Below, piece by piece: positions 15,866-24,608 of a stretch of DNA of 64,000 nucleotides (positions are counted from its first letter, which is position 1; every line of letters starts with the position of its first letter). The notes beneath the pieces are model-generated. The model saw nothing but the letters and a program-made list of their open reading frames with translations, was not told where the DNA came from and did no database searches. Both the position numbers and the translations under genes were made by a program. Origin of the DNA: CAYVUM01 sp964619055 (lineage in GTDB: Bacteria; Pseudomonadota; Alphaproteobacteria; Rhodospirillales; Defluviicoccaceae). The stretch spans positions 13,430 to 77,429 of the forward strand of contig CAZUDB010000009.1 in NCBI GenBank assembly GCA_964619055.1, written 5' to 3'.

Positions 15866-17152
15866 TCAAATGCGCCAGAGTTCTATGCCTTCGGGCTTGC
15901 TGACGCGGTCCAGGCAGCTCCGGATGTCCACGACCAAGCCGCGGCCATTGCGCAGGATCTTCTGGAGCATGGGCCAGCCGGCGTCTACGTAGTGGTGGTG
16001 CGGTACGGCAACGATCAGGGCATCGGCCGGCGCAAGCTCTTCTATTGGCGTTAGCGTCAGTCCGTACTCGTGGCGAACATGGTCAGGATCCGCCATAGGG
16101 TCTTCAACCTGAACCTGAATGCCGTAGTCGGTTAGTTCGGCAACGATGTCGACGACGCGGGTATTGCGACAATCGGGCACGTTTTCCTTGAACGTCACGC
16201 CCATGATCGCAATCCGCACGTCGCCCCGCATTCCCGATTTCAGGAGGCGCTTAACGGTTCCGGCGGCGACCCACCGGCCCATGTCGTCGTTGATCCGCCG
16301 GCCGGCCAATATCACTTCGGGATGGTAGCCCGCCTTTTCAGCGCGGTAGGTGAGATAGTAGGGGTCCACGCCGATGCAGTGGCCCCCGACCAAGCCGGGG
16401 GTGAATCTTAGGAAGTTCCATTTGGTCGACGCGGCCGCCAACACGTCATGGGTATCGAGGCCGAGCCGTTCGAAAATGACGGCCAGCTCGTTCATCAGCG
16501 CGATGTTGATGTCGCGTTGTGTGTTCTCGATGACCTTGGCAGCCTCGGCGCTGCGGATGGAGGCAGCGCGATGGACACCGGCACTGACGACGCTTTCGTA
16601 AACGGAGGCAACAATCTCGCAGACCTCCGGCGTCTGACCGGACACGACCTTGGTGATCGTCTCGAAACGGTGGACTTTGTCGCCCGGATTGATCCGTTCC
16701 GGCGAGTAACCCACGGCGAAGTCGGTCCCCGCCGTGAGGCCTGAACACTCCTCCAGGATTGGAACGCAATCGTCCTCCGTCGCCCCGGGATAAACCGTCG
16801 ATTCGTACACGACGATGTCGCCTCGCTTGAGCTGACCGCCCACGGTGCGCGTGGCGGACAGCAAGGGTCCGAGATCGGGCCGCTTAGTGGCCGTGATCGG
16901 CGTTGGCACGGCGACGATGTGGAAATCGGCCGCCTTCAGGTCCTCGGGCCGGTCCGTGTAGGTCAGGGCCGCGGCCTCGAGTTCCGATTCCTCGACCTCG
17001 CCGGTGCGCTCGATCCCGCGGCGCAACTCATCGATCCGCGTCGGATCGATATCAAAGGCGATAACGGGCGTGCCCGCCCTGCTGAACGTGACCGCAACCG
17101 GAAGGCCCACGTAGCCGAGTCCGATCACGGATATCCGCCGATTGTGCGCCAC
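15866..17152 (-). CDS. Nucleotide sugar dehydrogenase (TviB/WbpO-like, UDP-HexNAc 6-dehydrogenase type)
   Basis: NAD-dependent four-electron dehydrogenase converting a UDP-N-acetylhexosamine to its uronic acid, 428 aa. N-terminal Rossmann motif GLGYVGLPVA, a YSPERINPGDK loop, and GGHCIGVDPYYL with the catalytic Cys are present, followed by HPEVILAGRRINDDM, the form seen in the Vi-antigen TviB/WbpO group rather than UDP-glucose dehydrogenase. The three domains (NAD, central, UDP-binding) are complete. It is isolated: no glycosyltransferase or epimerase partner is nearby, so the exact sugar is uncertain. Confidence 0.88.
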   Translation of the reverse strand: MAHNRRISVIGLGYVGLPVAVTFSRAGTPVIAFDIDPTRIDELRRGIERTGEVEESELEAAALTYTDRPEDLKAADFHIVAVPTPITATKRPDLGPLLSATRTVGGQLKRGDIVVYESTVYPGATEDDCVPILEECSGLTAGTDFAVGYSPERINPGDKVHRFETITKVVSGQTPEVCEIVASVYESVVSAGVHRAASIRSAEAAKVIENTQRDINIALMNELAVIFERLGLDTHDVLAAASTKWNFLRFTPGLVGGHCIGVDPYYLTYRAEKAGYHPEVILAGRRINDDMGRWVAAGTVKRLLKSGMRGDVRIAIMGVTFKENVPDCRNTRVVDIVAELTDYGIQVQVEDPMADPDHVRHEYGLTLTPIEELAPADALIVAVPHHHYVDAGWPMLQKILRNGRGLVVDIRSCLDRVSKPEGIELWRI

Positions 17153-17308
17153 GGGCGCCTCCCAATCATGGTTGAAGACTTACCCCGTTTGGAGGCCAAA
17201 CGGGTCGTAACCGCGAGACGGTCTGTTGCACCGCGGCTCCGTCCTGTCAAGCTAGTGCGAACGTCCTAAGGTTCGGTTGAGTGTCAGCCGCGGTCTTTTG
17301 CTCCCTGC

Positions 17309-18310
17309 TCAGGACTTGCGGAGGCTGCCGCGGCGGGCAAGCCAGATCCCCGCCAAGATCAGGAGCGCACCACCGCCCTGCACCGGCCCCAATGCCTCGC
17401 CCAGAATGCCCCAAGCGAGGAGCGCCGCTACGGCCGGCTGCAGCAGCAAGCTTACGGACGAAAATGCCGCCGGCAGGTGGGCGAGCGCGTAGGCAATCAG
17501 ACTCTGACCACCGGCGTGGGAAATCAGGGCCAAGCCGAACAGGACCAGCCACCCATGCAGCGTTGGCGCGATCAGGCTTTCCCCGCTGATCAGGGCAATC
17601 GGCAGAAGTCCGGCGCATGTGACCAAACCGCTCCAGGCCATGATTGCGGGCGTCGTCAAGCGAGCGCGAAGCCGCCCGACGGAAACGATATAGCCGCCAT
17701 AAAATATCGCCGTGATCAAGCCGAGCGTGTCGCCAAGCAGATTCTCGACGCTTAAGGAGAAGCTCTGCCCCATCAGCACGCAGGCGCCGGCGAGCGCCGT
17801 CGCCATACCGATTAGAAAGGTACGAGTAAATCGCTCCCGATAAAACAGCCAGCCGGCGAGGGCCACGAACACAGGTGCAAAGTTGGCGAGCAGGGTGGCG
17901 TTGGCAACGCTCGTGTAGTTGATCGACCAATGCCAAAATGCCAAGTCGCCCGTAAAGAACAGGCCGCAGACGAGAAGACCCAAATAGTCGCCGCGCCCTT
18001 GCGGAACCCGCCGCCGCTCGCCGCCGGCCGGTGCAAGGTGCTGCCAGAGCCATAGCACCGGCAGAGCCAATAGCAAACGATGGAAGGCCGTCGCGGCCGG
18101 TCCGAGCTCGCTTAGGCGAACGAAGATCGGCGCAAACGCGATGGCCACGGCCCCGCACAGCAACCCCGCCACCGCAAACCGGCTTGGCGGCCGTACGGTC
18201 TCCTGGCGGGCGTCCGGGGCCAAGGCGGTGGCCTCCGCGACGACAACTAAACGCGACTCGGCATCGGAAGCAGGGACGCCAGCCTCACTGGCGCTTCGCA
18301 AGTTTGGCAT
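17309..18310 (-). CDS. DMT superfamily transporter (EamA domains)
   Basis: 333-aa inner-membrane protein with about ten hydrophobic helices in two EamA repeats. The first opens near residue 45 (AVAGLLCGAVAIAFAPIFVRLSELGP); the second follows GSRTS-like mid-protein helices (TLGLITAIFYGGYIVSVGRLR) and ends AVAALLAWGILGEALGPVQ. A basic tail (RRGSLRKS) closes it. Family members export metabolites or amino acids; the substrate is not readable. It is divergent from the N-formylglutamate amidohydrolase gene. Confidence 0.88.
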   Translation of the reverse strand: MPNLRSASEAGVPASDAESRLVVVAEATALAPDARQETVRPPSRFAVAGLLCGAVAIAFAPIFVRLSELGPAATAFHRLLLALPVLWLWQHLAPAGGERRRVPQGRGDYLGLLVCGLFFTGDLAFWHWSINYTSVANATLLANFAPVFVALAGWLFYRERFTRTFLIGMATALAGACVLMGQSFSLSVENLLGDTLGLITAIFYGGYIVSVGRLRARLTTPAIMAWSGLVTCAGLLPIALISGESLIAPTLHGWLVLFGLALISHAGGQSLIAYALAHLPAAFSSVSLLLQPAVAALLAWGILGEALGPVQGGGALLILAGIWLARRGSLRKS

Positions 18311-18396
18311 GGGCCGCTAATATCCCGAGACGCGGTGCTCCGCCAGCGGAACCACGCGCGATGTGCCCGGCTCGACCGCCAAAGGCCCCTAACGCA

Positions 18397-19245
18397 ATGA
18401 ACCAAACCGCGCTTGATCTCACACCAGCCGCCGCCTTAGCACAGTCGCAGCCATCGACCGGTGCTGTGTCGTTGATCGGGGCAAACGATCCGCCACCGTT
18501 TTGCATCGTCAATGAGCATGCCCGGACCCCGTTGGTGTTGGTATGCGACCATGCCAGCAATGCGATCCCGGCCCGCTTGCAAGGGCTTGGTCTGACGGAG
18601 CGCGATTTGGACCGTCATATCGCCCACGACATCGGCGCGGCGGACCTGACGCTGCGGTTGGCCGAGCGGCTCGATGCGCCGGCCGTGCTTGCCGGTTACT
18701 CCCGCCTGCTCATCGATTGCAATCGTCAGCCAGGAGACCCTCAGTCGATCATGTCCGTGAGTGACGGAGTCACCATTCCCGGAAACGCCAGCCTTTGCGA
18801 AGCAGGTCAGGCCGCCCGCGCCGAGGCATTCTTTTGGCCCTACCACCAAGCCGTGGCGAGAACGATCGCGCGCTTGCGGCGAACGGGGCCGGAGCCACTG
18901 TTTTTCTCCGTTCACACCTTTACGCCCTCGATGGGGGGTGAGGACCGTTTGTGGGACATTGCTGTGCTGTGGAACCGGGATCCGCGCATTGCCGTGCCGC
19001 TGATTGATCGCCTGCGCCGGGACCCATCCCTTAACGTCGGTGACAATGAGCCCTATTCAGCGCGCACCATCGCATACACACTGAACGTCCACGCCGGTGC
19101 ATCGGGCTTGGCCCACGCAGCGGTCGAGGTTCGCCAGGACCACTGCGAGACGGCAGCGGAGCTGGATCGCTGGGCGGACTTACTGGGCGACACCCTTAGA
19201 GTGCTACTCGATATGGGTAATCTTCACCGAGTCGAGTATTTCTGA
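18397..19245 (+). CDS. N-formylglutamate amidohydrolase family protein
   Basis: 282-aa member of the FGase family, which removes formyl groups from N-formylglutamate or related acyl-amino acids. Visible: FCIVNEHARTPLVLVCDHASNAIP with the metal-binding Asp-His, IAHDIGAADLTLRLAERLDAP, FFSVHTFTPSMGG, and VGDNEPYSAR. It has no other hut genes near it. Its stop overlaps the start of the YbdK-type ligase (TGATG), so the two are translationally coupled. That pairing argues for a role in amino-acid or gamma-glutamyl metabolism rather than histidine breakdown. Start ATG chosen over a longer frame that runs antisense to the EamA gene. Confidence 0.88.
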   Translation: MNQTALDLTPAAALAQSQPSTGAVSLIGANDPPPFCIVNEHARTPLVLVCDHASNAIPARLQGLGLTERDLDRHIAHDIGAADLTLRLAERLDAPAVLAGYSRLLIDCNRQPGDPQSIMSVSDGVTIPGNASLCEAGQAARAEAFFWPYHQAVARTIARLRRTGPEPLFFSVHTFTPSMGGEDRLWDIAVLWNRDPRIAVPLIDRLRRDPSLNVGDNEPYSARTIAYTLNVHAGASGLAHAAVEVRQDHCETAAELDRWADLLGDTLRVLLDMGNLHRVEYF

Positions 19246-20384
19246 TGACGGCTCCAGACGAACCGAGCTTCACCATCGGCATCGAGGAAGAGTACCTGCT
19301 TGTCGACGTGGCGACGCGTGAGCTGGCCGTGGACCTGCCTGAACAGGTCTTTGCCGATTGCGAGCAACGGATCAAAGGTTTGGTCCGACCGGAGTTTCTC
19401 AAGTCTCAGATTGAGGTCGGAACGCGGGTCTGCGGCACGCTCGCGGAAGCACGCACCGATTTGGCCTGGCTGCGCAGTACCGTGGCCGAGGTGACAGCAG
19501 GGTATGGCCTGGCTCCCATCGCTGCCTCCACGCACCCGTTCTCCGAATGGCAAACCCAGAAGCACACGGACAAAGATCGCTACAACATGCTGGCCCGCGA
19601 TATGCAGGCGGTGGCGCGGCGGTTGATGATCTGCGGCATGCACGTCCACGTTGGTATCGACGACGACGAGCTGCGGATCGATCTCATGAACCAAGTGGCC
19701 TACTTCCTGCCACATCTGTTGGCGCTCAGTACATCGTCGCCGTTCTGGCGCGGGGAGGATAGCGGCCTGAAGTCCTATCGGCTTAGCATCTTCGACGAGC
19801 TGCCGCGCACCGGTCTGCCGTCCCGCTTTGACTCCTATGGAGAGTACCGCCGCCACGTGGATGTCCTGGTCAACACGGGGATTTTTAGGGACGCCAGCAT
19901 GATCTGGTGGGACGTTAGGCCAAGTGCGACGTTCCCCACGTTGGAAATGCGAATCAGCGATGTCTGCACGCGATTGGAGGACGCCCTTGCCATCGCGGCT
20001 CTCTACCGGTGTGTGCTGCGCATGCTCTATCGCCTGCGGCGGCAAAATCAGCGCTGGCGCACCTACAATCGCATGCTCGTCAGCGAAAACCGCTGGCGCG
20101 CCAAGCGTTACGGCATCGACGAGGGTCTCATCGATTTCGGTCGGGGCGAACTGGTAGCGTTCACGGACTTGCTCGAGGAGTTGATCACCATGTGCCGCGA
20201 TGACGCGGAGGCGCTGGGCTGTGTCGACGAACTGCTCCACTGTCGCAATATTGTAAAGGGCGGCACCAGCGCCCATCGCCAAATTGCTCAATATGAGGCG
20301 GCGCGTGCGGCCGGGATGGAGATCCAAGACGCCCTTTGCGGGGTCGTCGACATGCTGATAGACGAAACAGTGAAGGGCGTGTAA
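19245..20384 (+). CDS. Carboxylate-amine ligase, YbdK/GCS2 family
   Basis: 379-aa ATP-dependent ligase of the glutamate-cysteine ligase type 2 superfamily. It starts with FTIGIEEEYLLVD (metal/glutamate-binding Glu cluster), and has HPFSEWQTQKHTDKDRY, MHVHVGIDDDE, and the late KGGTSAHRQIAQYE segment. E. coli YbdK shows only weak glutamate-cysteine ligase activity, so the physiological acceptor here is open. Coupled to the upstream amidohydrolase by a one-base overlap and followed by a CBS protein after 33 bases. Confidence 0.92.
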   Translation: MTAPDEPSFTIGIEEEYLLVDVATRELAVDLPEQVFADCEQRIKGLVRPEFLKSQIEVGTRVCGTLAEARTDLAWLRSTVAEVTAGYGLAPIAASTHPFSEWQTQKHTDKDRYNMLARDMQAVARRLMICGMHVHVGIDDDELRIDLMNQVAYFLPHLLALSTSSPFWRGEDSGLKSYRLSIFDELPRTGLPSRFDSYGEYRRHVDVLVNTGIFRDASMIWWDVRPSATFPTLEMRISDVCTRLEDALAIAALYRCVLRMLYRLRRQNQRWRTYNRMLVSENRWRAKRYGIDEGLIDFGRGELVAFTDLLEELITMCRDDAEALGCVDELLHCRNIVKGGTSAHRQIAQYEAARAAGMEIQDALCGVVDMLIDETVKGV

Positions 20385-20417
20385 GCGCCCATATCTAAGG
20401 CAAAATAGGAGAGGTCC

Positions 20418-20846
20418 ATGTATGTTTCAGATATTTTGAAAACCAAGGGAGACAGCGTGATCTCGCTGCCGGGCTCAGCACCCGTAACAGAGGCAGTCGC
20501 ACTGCTGGCGGAAAAGCGCATCGGCGCGGTTCTGATCACCAATGACGCCGGCGATGTGGCCGGCATTCTGTCGGAACGCGACGTGGTGCGAGCCCTCAAC
20601 ACCCATAAGGACGGCATCACAGGCAAAACGGTCCGCGATCTGATGACCGGTGAAGTTGTCACATGCGCGCCGGAAACATCGGTGGCCGAGATCATGGGCA
20701 TGATGACGGCGCGCCGCTTCCGTCACCTGCCTGTGGTCTCCAACGGCGAATTGGTCGGCATCGTGAGTATCGGCGACATCGTCAAAAGCCGGATCGAAGA
20801 GGCGGAAGCGGAGGTGGATGCGCTCCGCCGCTACATCGCCCTGTAA
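20418..20846 (+). CDS. CBS-domain pair protein
   Basis: 142-aa stand-alone Bateman module. Two CBS repeats are clear: the first ends in AGILSERDVVRAL, the second runs from MTGEVVTCAPETSVAEIMGMM to GIVSIGDIVKSRIEE. Such proteins bind adenosyl ligands (AMP, ATP, SAM) and modulate partners. The N-terminal VSDILKTKGDSVISL is the form common in alphaproteobacteria. ATG with GGAGAGG about 7 bases upstream. It may be co-transcribed with the YbdK ligase gene. Confidence 0.9.
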   Translation: MYVSDILKTKGDSVISLPGSAPVTEAVALLAEKRIGAVLITNDAGDVAGILSERDVVRALNTHKDGITGKTVRDLMTGEVVTCAPETSVAEIMGMMTARRFRHLPVVSNGELVGIVSIGDIVKSRIEEAEAEVDALRRYIAL

Positions 20847-20882
20847 GCCGGACGCCCATGCTCAAAACGGTGGAGGGCCGGC

Positions 20883-21518
20883 TTAAAGTCGGGCGATGTC
20901 CGTGACCAGTCGTCCGCAGGCATCGGACACGGCGTCGTTGAACGCCGCAATCGTCGTCGCCATGTCCGGCCCACTGGCCGCGCGCTCGGCGGCGTATCGG
21001 CGAAGGAATCGGAGTTCCCCGGTGCGGTTGTCGACCACGCCGAGACGAAGCGCCAGGATCGCCCGCGGCGGGTTGCCCTCGATACGCTCAAGCCGTTCAA
21101 CCCGCCCGGTCAGGGCATGATCGGCCCTTACTGACACCGTGTCCGCCACCACGGTATCAGCGACGCGGGCCGCGCTTAAGCAGTCAACGAGAACATCGCG
21201 GATCAGCTGTCCGGGCGCCTTTTCCCATAAAAAATATGTGTATTCCATCAAGGGGCTGTCCGGCACGCCGCCCGAGTGAACGATCGCGCGCGCGGCAAGG
21301 AGGCCGTCGGCTTCCGGTTGCTCAACCACCAACACGCCGCGTAAGGGCGGTGGCGGCCCAGCAGGTGCCGGCGGCGCCAAAGTCAATCGGAAGAACTGAT
21401 CCGGTGGCGCCGGTGGCGCGGCGCAGGCACTCAGCAGCGCGAGCACAAGGACAACCTCCACGCACGGCCAACCCCAGGCCGATGCGGGCCATCCAACAGC
21501 GTTTGCGCGCCGCTTCAT
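20883..21518 (-). CDS. Membrane-integrity lipoprotein of an Mla-type transporter (PqiC/DUF330-like)
   Basis: 211-aa lipoprotein. The N-terminus has a hydrophobic stretch ending in a lipobox (LLSAC), predicting lipid anchoring. The mature region shows the ABC-type transport auxiliary family features: FFRLTLAPP, VLVVEQPEADGLLAARAI, YTYFLWEKAPGQLIRDVLVDCL, and a last helix AFNDAVSDACGRLV. Family members assist MCE transporters between the membranes. Its ATG overlaps the mlaD-like stop, making it the last gene of the operon. Confidence 0.85.
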   Translation of the reverse strand: MKRRANAVGWPASAWGWPCVEVVLVLALLSACAAPPAPPDQFFRLTLAPPAPAGPPPPLRGVLVVEQPEADGLLAARAIVHSGGVPDSPLMEYTYFLWEKAPGQLIRDVLVDCLSAARVADTVVADTVSVRADHALTGRVERLERIEGNPPRAILALRLGVVDNRTGELRFLRRYAAERAASGPDMATTIAAFNDAVSDACGRLVTDIARL

Positions 21519-22495
21519 CGCTCCTCCAACCCCGTCCGCGACCCGCGTAACAACAGCCCGGGGTTCTGCCGGATGCGGCGGCTGAACTCGTTGAAGTTGC
21601 GAGCGGCCGATTCGAGATTTCGGTTAATGGAATTGATATCCCGGGACAACGCATTGAGAACGAAGCGCAGATTCCGAACGGAGTCGTCGATGGAGCCACT
21701 GTTGCGTGCGACCAGGGCATCGACGCGACGCGCCGTTTGATTGAGGCTGCCTGTGAGTCGACGTGTATCGGCTGCCGAAGCCTCCAGGTTCACGAGCGTC
21801 TGCTGGATCTGCTGTCGCGCCTCTGGTCCAACAAAGCCCCTCAGATCCTCAACTGTTCGCTCAATGCTGACTATCACCTCGGCGGTGTTGTCCATGATCG
21901 GTCCCGCGTCGTCGCGCAGGTCATGAACCAAACCACGCGCCTCGTCGAGCGTCGGGTTCAGGCGTTCATCCAAAGTCGCGCGGGCCGTGGCGACGAGGGA
22001 TTCCAGGCTCCCGGCGAGCGCCGCTGCCTGCTGGAAAATGCCGACCCGGTCCTCTCCAGGGATGAAATCGCCAGTAGACAGGAGCGGAGTCTTCTCTGCG
22101 GCATCGGTCGGCTTTGACCTCAACGGTTCGCTGATACTCACGCTGGGCCGGGACAGGAACCCGGACGAGGCGATGTTGGCGATGGCGTCGATCGGTATTG
22201 GCCAGTTCCGCTCCACGTCCAATTCGACGCGAAACCACAACCGGCCGGCTGACAATCCCAGGTCTTGAGCCTGATCCGCTGCCAAAGGTTCCACGGCGAC
22301 CACTTGGCCAATGGGATAGCCCTCATACAACACCGAAGTGCCGGCATCGATTCCGGACACGTTGCGAAAAGCGGTTACGTATCGGTCCTTGTTGGCCGTC
22401 CACCCGGAAAGGTTGACGATCACGATCATGACTCCAACGATCGCGAGGATAACAAACAGGCCAACGCCCATGTATGTGCCGCGCATTCCGGTCAT
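21515..22495 (-). CDS. mlaD: MCE/MlaD family lipid-transport protein
   Basis: 326-aa periplasmic substrate-binding component anchored by one N-terminal helix (FVILAIVGVMIVIVNLSG). The MCE domain follows (FRNVSGIDAGTSVLYEGYPIGQVVAVEP to RPSVSISEPL), then a long helical region with many charged residues (about 170-326) resembling the coiled-coil tail of larger MCE proteins. It should form a hexameric ring that shuttles phospholipids with the MlaE/MlaF complex. It lies 13 bases after the ATPase gene and overlaps the lipoprotein gene by four bases. Confidence 0.92.
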   Translation of the reverse strand: MTGMRGTYMGVGLFVILAIVGVMIVIVNLSGWTANKDRYVTAFRNVSGIDAGTSVLYEGYPIGQVVAVEPLAADQAQDLGLSAGRLWFRVELDVERNWPIPIDAIANIASSGFLSRPSVSISEPLRSKPTDAAEKTPLLSTGDFIPGEDRVGIFQQAAALAGSLESLVATARATLDERLNPTLDEARGLVHDLRDDAGPIMDNTAEVIVSIERTVEDLRGFVGPEARQQIQQTLVNLEASAADTRRLTGSLNQTARRVDALVARNSGSIDDSVRNLRFVLNALSRDINSINRNLESAARNFNEFSRRIRQNPGLLLRGSRTGLEER

Positions 22496-22508
22496 GGTTG
22501 CGGGACCC

Positions 22509-23408
22509 TCACATCACCCGCCGCGGTTGGGCCGTTTCTTCCGTCAGTCGGCGTAGATAGGCTTCCGGATCAACGGTGTCGTCCTCGGGCCGGCGATTCA
22601 GCAGGTCCTGAATGCGCTGGCTCGGGTGGGCACGAACCTCATCGACAGTTCCGCAGAACAGGATACGACCCCGGTCCAGGATCGTGATGCGATCGGCGAT
22701 CTTGAAGGCGCTCTCTAGTTCGTGGGTCACAACGACAATAGACATACGGAGCGCATCGCGCAGCATCAGCAACAACTCGTCAATGGCGGACGCAACAACG
22801 GGATCGAGTCCAGCCGAAGGCTCGTCGCAGAATAGGATTTTCGGGTCCATGATGATCGCCCGGGCGAATGCGGCCCGCTTGATCATTCCTCCAGACAATT
22901 CGGCGGGCATCAAGTCGTCGAATCCCGCAAGGCCGACCAGCTCCAGCTTGAGGCGGGCCATGATCCGCCGTGTCGGCGGCGGCAGGTCGGTGTGCTCCAC
23001 CAGCGGCAGCATGATGTTGTCGATGACGCTCATGGAACTGAAAAGCGCTCCGCTCTGGAACGCCACGCCCAGGCCCGTGCGCAGTTCGGCAAGCTCTTGG
23101 GGCGTTGCCTTGTCTACATCGACCCCCAACAATCGCACAGTGCCGGAGGTCTTGGTTTCCAGGCTGAGCAGGTGGCGCAGCAACGTACTCTTGCCAGAAC
23201 CACTGCCGCCCATGATGACCATGATCTCCTCTTCGCGGACGTCCATGGAGACGCCGTTAAGGATCATCCGTTGACCGAAGTGCGTGACCAGGTTCTCCAT
23301 TTCGATGACGCGCGGACGCTCCGCTCGTGGCAGGCGCTGCTGCACGGTTTCGGTTGCCGGCGCCGTGGTGCGCGATTCTGGCTCAAGTGCGGATGGCTGA
23401 CTCGTCAC
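22509..23408 (-). CDS. mlaF: ABC transporter ATP-binding protein, MlaF type
   Basis: 299-aa ATPase driving lipid transport. Walker A GGSGSGKSTLL, Q-loop in the AFQSGALFSSMSVIDN segment, signature LSGGMIKRAAFARA, and Walker B ILFCDEPSAGLDPV followed by the H-loop VVTHE are all intact. The N-terminal ~38 residues are an extra Thr/Ala/Arg-rich extension before the usual IEMENLVTHFG start, and the C-terminus is longer than E. coli MlaF. It is ten bases after the permease gene. Confidence 0.94.
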   Translation of the reverse strand: MTSQPSALEPESRTTAPATETVQQRLPRAERPRVIEMENLVTHFGQRMILNGVSMDVREEEIMVIMGGSGSGKSTLLRHLLSLETKTSGTVRLLGVDVDKATPQELAELRTGLGVAFQSGALFSSMSVIDNIMLPLVEHTDLPPPTRRIMARLKLELVGLAGFDDLMPAELSGGMIKRAAFARAIIMDPKILFCDEPSAGLDPVVASAIDELLLMLRDALRMSIVVVTHELESAFKIADRITILDRGRILFCGTVDEVRAHPSQRIQDLLNRRPEDDTVDPEAYLRRLTEETAQPRRVM

Positions 23409-23418
23409 AGCACTGTGT

Positions 23419-24195
23419 TTAGCGCGTTACGGCGAACACGAACAGCATATCGGTGATGACGATCGCCGACAGCGCCTGTACGACGGCCCGAGTCGTCGCC
23501 CGCCCGACCCCCTCCGCACCACCAGTAACGGTGGATCCGTTGACGGCGCCGATGACTACGATCAGTACCGCGAAGATCGCACTCTTGCCCAGGCCGTGCA
23601 TCAAATCGGCCGTGGACAGGATGGAAATCAACTCATCTACATAGCTGGCGAAGGAGATGTTCAGCTCCAGGCTGATGAACGCACCGGCGGCCCACAGACC
23701 CGCAACCATGCTGAAGAACGTCAGCGCCGGCAGCATCACCAAGCATGCGAAAAGCGCCGGCGCCACCAAAAACCGGATCGGATTGATCCCCATGACGTGC
23801 AGCGCATCGACTTCCTGGTTGATTTTCATCGTGCCGAGCCGGGCCGCCAGCGCCGAACCGGACCGACCAGCGACCATCATGCCCGTGATTAGCGGTGCAA
23901 ACTCTCGAACGATCGACAGCGCGACGCCAAGCGTCACCCGGCTCTCGGCCCCAAAAGTTCTAAGCGTGTGGATGCCTTGGATCGCCAGCATCACGCCAAT
24001 CGTCACGGCAAGCGCTCCGACGATGGGGATCGCGCGGATGCCGATATCCATCATCTCCACGACCACCGAGCGAAAACGGACCGGCTGCCGACGAAGGCGG
24101 CCCATAACGACCCAGTAGGCGCATTCGCCAACGAGGCTTGCGGCCATACCGACCTCTTCAATACCGCGCATGGAGCGCTCGCCCAAACGTTCCAC
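23419..24195 (-). CDS. mlaE: ABC transporter permease, MlaE type
   Basis: 258-aa inner-membrane permease of the MlaE/TrnE family. Five to six hydrophobic helices are visible, including IRAIPIVGALAVTIGVMLA and the conserved loop EFAPLITGMMVAGRSGSALAARLGTMKINQEVDALHVMGINP, the coupling segment of the family. Start is GTG at 24195, or ATG eight codons later. It lies 71 bases downstream of the STAS gene and is followed closely by mlaF and mlaD. Confidence 0.93.
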   Translation of the reverse strand: MERLGERSMRGIEEVGMAASLVGECAYWVVMGRLRRQPVRFRSVVVEMMDIGIRAIPIVGALAVTIGVMLAIQGIHTLRTFGAESRVTLGVALSIVREFAPLITGMMVAGRSGSALAARLGTMKINQEVDALHVMGINPIRFLVAPALFACLVMLPALTFFSMVAGLWAAGAFISLELNISFASYVDELISILSTADLMHGLGKSAIFAVLIVVIGAVNGSTVTGGAEGVGRATTRAVVQALSAIVITDMLFVFAVTR

Positions 24196-24266
24196 GGCTC
24201 GAACGGCAGAGCCACGGCGAGCCGACGTGGGCGGAGGGGAAGCTGAAGGCGGCTGCCCAGTCGTGC

Positions 24267-24608
24267 TCAGGACGTAGCTCCACGCGCCTCATCGAGGCTC
24301 GGATAGACCTGAAATACTTGATCCAGCCGGGCGAGCTTGAGCACGCGCATGGCGGCGTCGCTCACTGAGGCGAGCGCAAACCAGGTTCCCGTGTCCCGAG
24401 ACAGAGCCAACGCTTCGACAAGCGACGCGGCACCGGAACTGTCCATGTAGTCCACCGCCGACAAATCCACGAGCACCGGTTTGCCGCGCTTGATGGCATC
24501 CAGCAACAACAGCCGGGCGTCCGGAGACGCCTGGCGGTCCATATCACCCGTTAACGCCACGGTGATCCAATTGCTCTCCTCGACAACGCGATAACTGGCG
24601 TCATTCAT
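24267..24608 (-). CDS. STAS-domain protein (anti-anti-sigma / MlaB-like)
   Basis: 113-aa single STAS domain. The phospho-acceptor motif DYMDSSGAASL places Ser57/Ser58 exactly as in SpoIIAA. Two readings are possible: the MlaB-type STAS subunit that binds the MlaF ATPase, or the antagonist of a partner-switching pathway. The location supports both: its ATG overlaps the stop of a phosphatase–kinase gene, and the lipid-transport genes follow. The retained serine, combined with an adjacent SpoIIE phosphatase and an HATPase domain, suggests it is reversibly phosphorylated. Confidence 0.88.
   Translation of the reverse strand: MNDASYRVVEESNWITVALTGDMDRQASPDARLLLLDAIKRGKPVLVDLSAVDYMDSSGAASLVEALALSRDTGTWFALASVSDAAMRVLKLARLDQVFQVYPSLDEARGATS

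Noticed and set aside
19224..20327. 367-codon minus-strand frame opposite the YbdK ligase
   Set aside because: No motifs; the plus frame has the GCS2-type IEEEY and MHVHVG signatures.
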